DNA of 10,989 bases from Lysobacteraceae bacterium (lineage in GTDB: Bacteria; Pseudomonadota; Gammaproteobacteria; Xanthomonadales; Xanthomonadaceae), in the NCBI GenBank assembly GCA_027483745.1, contig JAIXTZ010000356.1, forward strand, positions 1 through 10,989. Reading direction: 5' to 3'. The notes beneath the pieces were generated by a model. It saw only the letters and a program-made list of their open reading frames with translations, had not been told where the DNA came from and did not search any database. A program made the position numbers and the translations under genes. Every line of letters begins with the position of its first letter. Positions within the stretch are counted from its first letter, which is position 1. Shown here piece by piece: positions 1 to 5,581 of this stretch.

Positions 1-1756
1 ACGGCGAGGTCTGCACTTCGGCGCGAAGCGCCTCGGTGGTCTGGGTCTTCGCCCAGAGGTTCGCCCAAGCGGTGAAGAAGGCCTTCTTCGTGTTGGCATC
101 CGCCTGCGGCTGCGCCTTGGTGAAGGCGGCCCAGGCGAATTCGAGGCCGGCAAGGTCGGCGCGGTTCATCGGCAGGGTGCGGGCGCCGTCGACGCGCAGG
201 CCGGGGGCGGCCTGGAACCCGCTGTAGAGCGGGCCGAGTGCGGCGCCGCGGTTGCCGGGCGTCAGGCGCTTGGCCAGCTCATGGCCGATGAGCGCGCCCA
301 GGGCGCCGTAGTCCGCGGCGTCCGTTGCGCTGCCGGGGTCGCCGAGCAACGGGGGGGCGAGCGCCGCGGCTGAGATCGCGAGCGTTTCGGTGCCGGTCAG
401 CCACTGCACGGCGGGCCGGCGCGCGGGGAGCGGGTCGATGCCGAGCGGCTGGTCGGCGAGCATCCGTGCCTCCGCCCAGCGACCGTAGCGGAGCAGGTTG
501 CCGACGTGGTCGTCGGCGCGGAACGCGAGCCCCGTGGGGTCGAAGGTGGGCGCGCCGCTGCCGGCGATATCGAATCGCACCGCCTTCAGGCGTTCGGCGT
601 CTTCCGCGGCGCCGGCCCGGCCCACCATGTCGACGGCGGCGGCGCGGACCGCTTCGGCGAGCGCGGTCGCGCGCTGGCGGCTCGGTTCCGGGGCGTAGCG
701 GGCGATGAACGCGGCGTCGTTGAGGCCGCCGAGGGTCCGGCGCAGCAGGGCATCCATGTGCTCGGCACGCGTCGGCGGGGCCGGAAGGCCGCGCAGGGTC
801 TGCGCGAAGAACCCGCCATGGGCGCGGCGGAAGTCGCTGCCGAGCTCCGGTGCGAGGCGGTGGATGACGCGGAACCGCAGGTACCACTTCAGGCGCTGGG
901 CGTCCCGCTCCGCACCGGCAATTTGCCCGAGCGTGGCGAAGTAGGCCGGGCTGACGACGACGAGGTCCTCGCTGCGGGCACCGAGCTGCTTGAGCAGGTC
1001 GGCGAAGCCGAGCGCGATGAAGCGACGATCCTGCGCGCGCAGGGTGTCACGGCTGCGCGCGTCCGGGCCCTCGCCCGCCAGCGCTTGGGCAAGCTGCGTC
1101 TCGATCTGGAGCACCGCCTCCGACGCCGGGCTGATCTCGACGTCGGGCAGGCCGCTGGCGCGGAGCACGGCCTCGACGTAAGCCCGGTACTTGCCGAGCA
1201 GGGTGCGGACCTCGGCCTCATTCGACAGGTAGAACGCCGGGTCGATCAGCCCGAGCGCGGCCGGCACCGCGGCGAGCGGGCGACGGCCGTCCTCGGTCGC
1301 CTCGAGGCGGATGAACTCCGCCATAGGCGCGATGCCCAGCGCGTGGTAGGCGCCGCCGGCTTTCGCGAGGTCGCGCGGTCGGCGAAGCTGGGCGAGCGGG
1401 GCCAGCACCGTCTGCAGGGCGGCGGCGCTCTGGCGATCCAGCCCGGCCTCGTCGATGCCGGCGGCCCAGAAGGCCCCCAACAGCTTTTCCTGGTCGTTCC
1501 GCGGGCTGCTGGCCGCAGCGGCCAGCATGGCGGCCTGCTTCTGCGCGGCGCTGGCGCCGAGCTCCGCCAGTCGGCTGCGCTCCGGCTGGGCGGCCGAGGC
1601 CGGGTTCGCCAGCCGCCAGGCGTGGTTGGCGTGGCCGTTGAAGTCGGCGCAGGCCAGCGGTACGGCAGGGGGGCGGGCGCCCCGGTTCTGCGCCGCGGCG
1701 GGGGAAAGGGCGAAGACGGCCGCCGCGAGGGCGACGGACAGGGCGAGCTTGCGCAT
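1..1756 (-). CDS. M13-family (neprilysin/PepO-like) exported protein, catalytically degenerate; 3' end cut by the window edge
   Basis: The frame is open from ATG 1756 to the left edge (585 codons, no internal stop). An in-frame stop at 1789-1787 makes 1756 the first ATG. Residues 1-22 form a signal peptide (MRKLALSVALAAA..., cleavage after AAA before Gln23), with no lipobox Cys. The mature part follows the M13 plan and can be aligned by eye with the protein at 5582-7684: CADFNGHANHAW near the start, LQIETQLA, KWYLRFRVIHRLAP, then the C-terminal WANLWAKTQT. The catalytic core is lost. HExxH reads H492-E-L-A-K496; the GENIAD zinc-ligand motif reads PMNRAD, with Met530 for Glu; the NAY motif before HExxH is absent; and about 23 residues between the two zinc motifs are missing. 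The M13 fold is therefore likely but zinc hydrolysis is not. About 45 residues probably lie beyond the edge. The SD is weak. It could act as a pseudoenzyme, inhibitor, chaperone or binding protein; no function is shown. Confidence 0.85.
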   Translation of the reverse strand, partial: MRKLALSVALAAAVFALSPAAAQNRGARPPAVPLACADFNGHANHAWRLANPASAAQPERSRLAELGASAAQKQAAMLAAAASSPRNDQEKLLGAFWAAGIDEAGLDRQSAAALQTVLAPLAQLRRPRDLAKAGGAYHALGIAPMAEFIRLEATEDGRRPLAAVPAALGLIDPAFYLSNEAEVRTLLGKYRAYVEAVLRASGLPDVEISPASEAVLQIETQLAQALAGEGPDARSRDTLRAQDRRFIALGFADLLKQLGARSEDLVVVSPAYFATLGQIAGAERDAQRLKWYLRFRVIHRLAPELGSDFRRAHGGFFAQTLRGLPAPPTRAEHMDALLRRTLGGLNDAAFIARYAPEPSRQRATALAEAVRAAAVDMVGRAGAAEDAERLKAVRFDIAGSGAPTFDPTGLAFRADDHVGNLLRYGRWAEARMLADQPLGIDPLPARRPAVQWLTGTETLAISAAALAPPLLGDPGSATDAADYGALGALIGHELAKRLTPGNRGAALGPLYSGFQAAPGLRVDGARTLPMNRADLAGLEFAWAAFTKAQPQADANTKKAFFTAWANLWAKTQTTEALRAEVQTSP

Positions 1757-1840
1757 GGGCGGGCGGGAATCCGTGGGGGCGCAAGTTTACGCCGGTCGAA
1801 CGGCGTGTCGGCCCTTCACGCGCCGCGGATCGGACATCGC

Positions 1841-1863
1841 TAGAATTTCAGAAATTCCTGAAA
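1841..1863 (+). promoter_or_regulatory. Candidate promoter -10 box with overlapping double palindrome (putative autoregulatory operator)
   Basis: In the 120-bp divergent gap between the M13-like gene and the regulator, a short AT-rich island breaks the GC-rich background. TAGAAT at 1841-1846 matches a sigma-70 -10 box at 5 of 6 positions; no good -35 is seen at the usual distance (TTCACG at 1815-1820 is 20 bp away). Overlapping it, GAATTTC (1843-1849) and GAAATTC (1851-1857) form a perfect 7-bp inverted repeat around one base. TTTCAG (1846-1851) and CTGAAA (1858-1863) form a second, 6-bp inverted repeat with a 6-nt spacer. Dyads of this kind suit a dimeric winged-helix protein such as the GbsR/MarR regulator starting 13 bp downstream, so autorepression of the cyd unit is the simplest reading. 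The palindromes are seen directly; the operator role is inferred. Confidence 0.5.
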
Positions 1864-1876
1864 CTACGTGAACGCC

Positions 1877-2428
1877 ATGCTCAGTCCGCTGGTCCAACGC
1901 TTCGTCCTCCATTTCGGCGAGATGGGCAGCCGCTGGGGCATCAATCGCACGGTCGGACAGATCTATGCCTTGTTGTTCGTGTCGCCCCGGGCCCTCAACG
2001 CGGACGAGATCGCCGAGGCGCTCGCGTTCTCGCGGTCGAACGTGAGCATGGGGCTGAAGGAGCTGCAGAGCTGGCGGCTGGTGAAGCTGCAGCACCTGCC
2101 GGGCGACCGTCGCGAGTACTTTTCGGCGCCCGAGGACGTCTGGGCGATCTTCCAGACCCTGGCCGAGGAGCGGCGTAAACGCGAAGTCGACCCGACCCTC
2201 TCCATGCTCCGCGACGCGTTGCTCGAATCGCCGTCGGACTCCGCCGACCGGCATGCGCAGGCGCGGATGCGCGAGATGCACGACCTGATCGAACTGACGA
2301 CGGGCTGGTTCGAGGAAGTGCGCGCCATGGACCAGGAGCGCCTCGTCGAGCTGATGAAGCTCGGCAAGAAGGTCGGCAAGTTGCTGGACGCCCGTGATCG
2401 CTTCATCGGAGGCAAAGGCCATGCTTGA
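1877..2428 (+). CDS. GbsR/MarR-family winged-helix transcriptional regulator of the cyd operon
   Basis: This 183-residue cytoplasmic protein resembles the GbsR branch of MarR-like regulators (COG1510 type). Near the N-terminus, FGEMGSRWGINRTVGQIYAL matches the family signature. The helix-turn-helix follows (LNADEIAEAL, then the recognition helix SRSNVSMGLKEL) and a wing (LQHLPGDRREYF). The C-terminal half is charged and helical (EERRKREVDPTLSMLRDALL and onward), as expected for dimerisation. I took ATG 1877; GTG 1868 would add three residues, and neither has a clear Shine-Dalgarno. The last codons overlap the start of cydA by 8 bp (shared ATGCTTGA), so the two are very likely co-transcribed and translationally coupled. 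This points to a dedicated regulator of cytochrome bd. GbsR of Bacillus controls glycine-betaine genes, but homologues serve other operons, so the ligand cannot be told. Family call firm; target inferred from position. Confidence 0.88.
   Translation: MLSPLVQRFVLHFGEMGSRWGINRTVGQIYALLFVSPRALNADEIAEALAFSRSNVSMGLKELQSWRLVKLQHLPGDRREYFSAPEDVWAIFQTLAEERRKREVDPTLSMLRDALLESPSDSADRHAQARMREMHDLIELTTGWFEEVRAMDQERLVELMKLGKKVGKLLDARDRFIGGKGHA
2408..2412 (+). promoter_or_regulatory. Shine-Dalgarno of cydA, fixing its start inside the regulator gene
   Basis: GGAGG lies 8 nt before ATG 2421, within the last codons of the upstream regulator. It settles the cydA start at 2421 rather than at the in-frame GTG 2394, because CydA proteins begin close before the conserved RIQFAANISFHILFP stretch. 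The placement inside the upstream gene supports translational coupling. Confidence 0.8.
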
Positions 2429-3809
2429 CGCACTCGATCCGCTGCTGCTCGCCCGCATCCAGTTCGCGGCCAACATCAGCTTCCACATCCTGTTCCCCAC
2501 CATCACGATCGCGCTCGGCTGGGTGCTGTTGTTCTTCAAGTGGCGCTTCGGCAAGACCGGCGACCAGAAATGGATGGACGCCTATGGCTTCTGGGTGAAG
2601 GTCTTCGCGCTCAGCTTCGCGCTCGGCGTGGTCAGCGGCATCACCATGAGCTTCCAGTTCGGCACCAACTGGCCGGGCTTCATGGAGCGCGTCGGAAACA
2701 TTGCTGGCCCTCTGCTCGCGTATGAGGTGCTGACGGCCTTCTTCCTCGAGGCGACCTTCCTCGGGATCATGCTGTTCGGCTTCAAGCGGGTGGGCAACCG
2801 CATCCACACACTGGCCACCTTCCTCGTCGCCTTCGGCACGACGATGTCGGCCTTTTGGATCATCGTGCTGAATTCGTGGATGCACACGCCGCAGGGCTTC
2901 GAGCTGCGCGACGGCGTGGCGCACGCGACCGACTGGATGGCGATCGTCTTCAACCCGTCGATGCCGTGGCGCTTCAGCCACATGCTGGTGGCGTCCTTCC
3001 TGACCGTGGCCTTCCTGCTGGCCGGCCTCTCGGCCTACCGCTGGCTGCGCGGCGACCGCGCGCCCGCGGTGCTGGCGGCGATGCGCACCGGCGTGTTCAT
3101 GGGCGCGCTGCTGATCCCGGTGCAGATCGTGCTCGGCGACTTCCACGGCCTGAACACGCTGAAGTATCAGCCGCAGAAGATCGCCGCCATCGAGGCCATC
3201 TGGGAAACCGAGCGTGGCGTGCCCCTGGTGCTGTTCGGCTTCCCCGACGAGGAGGCAGGCAAGACGCACATGGCGGTGGAAGTGCCGAAGCTTGCCTCCA
3301 TCATCCTGACCCACGACCCCAATGGCGAACTGAAGGGGCTGAACGAGTTCGAAGGCCAGCATCCGCCGGTGGCGCCGGTGTTCTGGGCCTTCCGCATCAT
3401 GGTCGGCATCGGCATGGCCATGCTCGCCGTCGGCTTCTGGGGCGCCTGGGTACTGAAGCGCAAGCAGCAGCCGACGCCGTGGCTGTCGCGCGTGCTGGTG
3501 CTCATGACCTTCTCCGGCTGGGGCGCGGTGATCGCCGGCTGGTACACGACGGAAATCGGCCGCCAGCCCTGGCTGGTGCAGGGCGTGTTGACCACCGCCG
3601 ATGCCGCGAGCGCGGTGCCGGCACCGATGATCGGGCTGACGCTGGTGGGCTACCTCGTGATGTACGCCGTGTTGCTGGCCGCCTACATCAGCGTGGTCTT
3701 CTACATGGCGCGCAAGGCCGGCACGCGTGCGGAAACGCCGCAGGCGGAGGGCCCGGGCGTGGTGCCGTTCGCCGATGCCGCGATGGGCCTGACGGCCAAG
3801 GGGGCCTGA
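2421..3809 (+). CDS. cydA: Cytochrome bd-type quinol oxidase subunit I, short Q-loop (CIO-like)
   Basis: Subunit I (462 aa) carries haems b558, b595 and d in the inner membrane and oxidises quinol while reducing oxygen to water, without pumping protons. The expected residues are present, with E. coli equivalents in brackets: His22 (H19, high-spin haem ligand), Glu102 and Glu110 (E99, E107), His187 (H186, haem b558), Lys253 and Glu258 in KIAAIEAIWE (K252, E257, quinol site), Arg325 and Met327 in FRIMVG (R391, M393), Glu378 and Arg381 in EIGRQPW (E445, R448). The stretch from the quinol-site Lys to FRIMVG is about 72 residues against about 139 in E. coli, so this is the short-Q-loop class that includes cyanide-insensitive oxidases. 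Multiple hydrophobic helices are evident. It overlaps the regulator by 8 bp and is followed 1 nt later by cydB. No key residue is missing. Whether it is cyanide-insensitive cannot be read from sequence. Confidence 0.97.
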   Translation: MLDALDPLLLARIQFAANISFHILFPTITIALGWVLLFFKWRFGKTGDQKWMDAYGFWVKVFALSFALGVVSGITMSFQFGTNWPGFMERVGNIAGPLLAYEVLTAFFLEATFLGIMLFGFKRVGNRIHTLATFLVAFGTTMSAFWIIVLNSWMHTPQGFELRDGVAHATDWMAIVFNPSMPWRFSHMLVASFLTVAFLLAGLSAYRWLRGDRAPAVLAAMRTGVFMGALLIPVQIVLGDFHGLNTLKYQPQKIAAIEAIWETERGVPLVLFGFPDEEAGKTHMAVEVPKLASIILTHDPNGELKGLNEFEGQHPPVAPVFWAFRIMVGIGMAMLAVGFWGAWVLKRKQQPTPWLSRVLVLMTFSGWGAVIAGWYTTEIGRQPWLVQGVLTTADAASAVPAPMIGLTLVGYLVMYAVLLAAYISVVFYMARKAGTRAETPQAEGPGVVPFADAAMGLTAKGA

Positions 3810-3810
3810 G

Positions 3811-4872
3811 ATGGGCGCGATCGCTTCGACCCTCGCACTGGCCACGGCCGTGCCCGACCTCGCCACGCCGGCGGGGTGGCTGCCGGTCGCTTTCACCGTC
3901 GTCATGGGCCTGGCGATGCTCGCCTACGTGGTGCTGGACGGCTACGACCTCGGCGTGGGCGTGCTGATGCGCCGCGCCGACGATGCCCACAAAGACCGCA
4001 TGGTGGCGTCGATCGGGCCGTTCTGGGATGCGAACGAGACCTGGCTGGTGCTCGGCGTCGGCATCCTGCTGGTGGCTTTCCCGATGGCGCACGGGGCGAT
4101 CCTCACGGCGCTCTACCTGCCCGTGGCGCTGATGCTGCTCGGGCTCACGCTGCGCGGCGTGGCCTTCGATTTCCGCGTGAAAGCCAAGGCGCAGCACAAA
4201 GCGGCGTGGAACCGCGCGTTCTACGCCGGATCGCTGATCGCCACGCTGGCGCAGGGCTACATGCTTGGCCAGCTGGTGATGGGCTTCGAGGGCGGTCTGT
4301 GGGCGATGGCGTTCGGTGCGCTGATCGGCGTCTGCCTCGTCGCCGGCTATGCGCTGCTCGGCGCGGGTTGGCTGATCATCAAGACCGAAGGCGCGCTGCA
4401 GCAGCACGCCGTGCGCTGGGCGCGCGGCAGCCTGTGGTTGACCGCGCTCGGCATCGCGGCCGTGTCGCTCGCCACGCCCCTGCTGTCGGAGCGCATCTTC
4501 GACAAGTGGTTCACCCTGCCGTGGGTCGTCGTGCTGGCCCCCGTCCCGCTCGCGACCGCCGTGCTGTTCTTCATCGTCGACCGCAGCCTGCGGCGCCTGC
4601 CCACGCGCCTCGCCGAGGGCAACGAGTACGGCGCGTGGGTGCCGTTCGCCGGCGCCATCGGCATTTTTCTCCTGGCCTTCTATGGCCTCGCCTACAGCCT
4701 GTTCCCTTACCTCGTCGTCGACCGCATCACGATCTGGCAGGCGGCGTCGGCGCCGGAGTCGCTGATGATCATCTTCATCGGCGCCTGCGTGGTGCTGCCG
4801 GTGATCATCGGCTATACGGCGTTCGCCTACCGCGTGTTCGGCGGCAAGGCCCAGGCCCTCGACTACACCTGA
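3811..4872 (+). CDS. cydB: Cytochrome bd-type quinol oxidase subunit II
   Basis: Subunit II (353 aa) is the integral-membrane partner of CydA, needed for assembly of the bd oxidase. It shows repeated hydrophobic helices and the family blocks YVVLDGYDLGVG (residues 39-50), FWDANETWLVLG (71-82) and RGVAFDFR (115-122). The Ala in WDANETW, where E. coli-type proteins usually have Gly, matches CIO-type subunits as I recall them. The start follows the cydA stop by one base and has a strong Shine-Dalgarno, AAGGGGG at 3798-3804, 6 nt upstream. This start leaves roughly 20 residues before the first membrane helix, longer than usual; a later start would cut into the helix. No CydX-like small membrane protein follows: the only short frame after it (ATG 4880, 45 codons) is Arg/Pro-rich and overlaps the next gene. 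A 6-bp stem at 4879-4903 followed by ATTTT might attenuate read-through, but is weak. Confidence 0.96.
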   Translation: MGAIASTLALATAVPDLATPAGWLPVAFTVVMGLAMLAYVVLDGYDLGVGVLMRRADDAHKDRMVASIGPFWDANETWLVLGVGILLVAFPMAHGAILTALYLPVALMLLGLTLRGVAFDFRVKAKAQHKAAWNRAFYAGSLIATLAQGYMLGQLVMGFEGGLWAMAFGALIGVCLVAGYALLGAGWLIIKTEGALQQHAVRWARGSLWLTALGIAAVSLATPLLSERIFDKWFTLPWVVVLAPVPLATAVLFFIVDRSLRRLPTRLAEGNEYGAWVPFAGAIGIFLLAFYGLAYSLFPYLVVDRITIWQAASAPESLMIIFIGACVVLPVIIGYTAFAYRVFGGKAQALDYT

Positions 4873-4952
4873 ACGGACGATGCGGCAGATTTCGCGTCGC
4901 ATCCCCGGCATTTTCCTTCGCCTTTCCTCGCTCCACCGACCTCGAGCCCGCC

Positions 4953-5495
4953 ATGCGCCTGACTTCCGCCGTCCTCGCTTCCGCCCTTGCCCTCGTCCTC
5001 GCCGGCTGCACGGCTGAGCCCGCACCCGCCGTCGACCCGGTACCAGCGTCCGAGGCTGTCGCGCCGGTGGTGGAGCCCGTTGCCAGTGCGCACGTTGGCC
5101 TGATGGCGCACGAGCCCTGGTCGCGTCCGCTGGCGCCGGGCGCGACGGTGGCCGCCGGATACATGCACCTGATGAACCACTCCACGCAGCCGGAGACGCT
5201 GGTCGCGGCGCGGGCCGAGGGCGTCGGCCGCGTGGAGCTGCACGACATGGCCGAGGTGGATGGCGTGATGCAGATGCGTCCGATCGAGGACGGCGTGCCG
5301 CTGGCGGTCGACGGCATGGCCACGTTCCAGCCGGGCGGCAAGCACCTGATGTTCATCGACGTGACCCGCTCGTGGAATGAGGGCGATACGGTGCCGGTGA
5401 CCCTCGTGTTCGAGAGCGGCAACGAAGTCGTCGTCGATGTCGCGGTCACCGCTTCCAAGGGCGAGGACGACGCTGGGGAACACGCGCACCACTGA
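4953..5495 (+). CDS. PCuAC-family (DUF461) periplasmic copper-binding lipoprotein
   Basis: This 180-residue protein starts with a lipoprotein signal and lipobox LAGC (Cys19; Thr at +2 fits outer-membrane retention). A Pro/Ala/Val-rich linker runs to about residue 48, followed by a compact beta domain. The PCuAC copper motif is present: His97 (in ELHDM), Met108 (in GVMQMRP), His131 and Met133 (in PGGKHLMF), close to the HxnMxnHxM pattern. The C-terminus ends HAHH, possibly an extra metal-binding tail. The family binds Cu(I) in the periplasm and, with Sco proteins, delivers copper to the CuA/CuB sites of haem-copper oxidases. Here the neighbour is cytochrome bd, which contains no copper, so the role is not explained by the pathway. 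It is 80 nt after cydB on the same strand, so co-transcription is possible but unproven. The Shine-Dalgarno is weak. Family call confident; partner unknown. Confidence 0.92.
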   Translation: MRLTSAVLASALALVLAGCTAEPAPAVDPVPASEAVAPVVEPVASAHVGLMAHEPWSRPLAPGATVAAGYMHLMNHSTQPETLVAARAEGVGRVELHDMAEVDGVMQMRPIEDGVPLAVDGMATFQPGGKHLMFIDVTRSWNEGDTVPVTLVFESGNEVVVDVAVTASKGEDDAGEHAHH

Positions 5496-5513
5496 GGGCG
5501 GCCGGAAAGAAAA

Positions 5514-5535
5514 CGGCCCGGCGTGGGCCGGGCCG
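5514..5535 (-). terminator. Rho-independent terminator for the minus-strand M13 gene
   Basis: CGGCCCGGC (5514-5522) and GCCGGGCCG (5527-5535) form a perfect 9-bp GC stem with a 4-nt loop. Read on the minus strand, the stem is followed at once by TTTTCTTTC (5513-5505), the usual U-tract. It lies 46 bp past the stop of the M13 lipoprotein gene. On the plus strand the stem has no T-run behind it, so its use for the convergent copper-protein transcript is doubtful. Confidence 0.75.
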
Positions 5536-5541
5536 CTGGAA

Positions 5542-5568
5542 TCCGCCGGCACGAGGTGGGCCGGCGGA
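5542..5568. terminator. Second GC hairpin in the convergent gap
   Basis: TCCGCCGGC (5542-5550) pairs perfectly with GCCGGCGGA (5560-5568) around a 9-nt loop. It has no T-tract on either side, so on its own it is not a classic intrinsic terminator. It stands between the M13 stop codon and the stronger hairpin and may protect the 3' end or help termination of both convergent transcripts. Confidence 0.45.
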
Positions 5569-5581
5569 AAGGGGCGCGCAC

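Noticed and set aside
506..1843. A 445-codon plus-strand open frame opposite the M13-like gene
   Set aside because: Its product is Arg/Gly/Ala-rich with no recognisable domain. It mirrors the codon pattern of a clear M13-family frame on the minus strand, as is common at high GC.
2403..3905. A 500-codon minus-strand open frame opposite cydA
   Set aside because: It is His/Arg/Gln-rich with no motif, and antisense to cydA, whose functional residues are all present.
4880..5017. A 45-codon frame after cydB considered as a CydX-type small subunit
   Set aside because: The peptide is Arg/Pro-rich with no membrane helix or CydX-like Trp motif, and it overlaps the start of the copper lipoprotein.
3688..5025. 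A 445-codon minus-strand open frame opposite cydB
   Set aside because: It is composed of Arg/Gln/His/Glu-rich repeats typical of reverse translation of membrane-protein codons; no domain.
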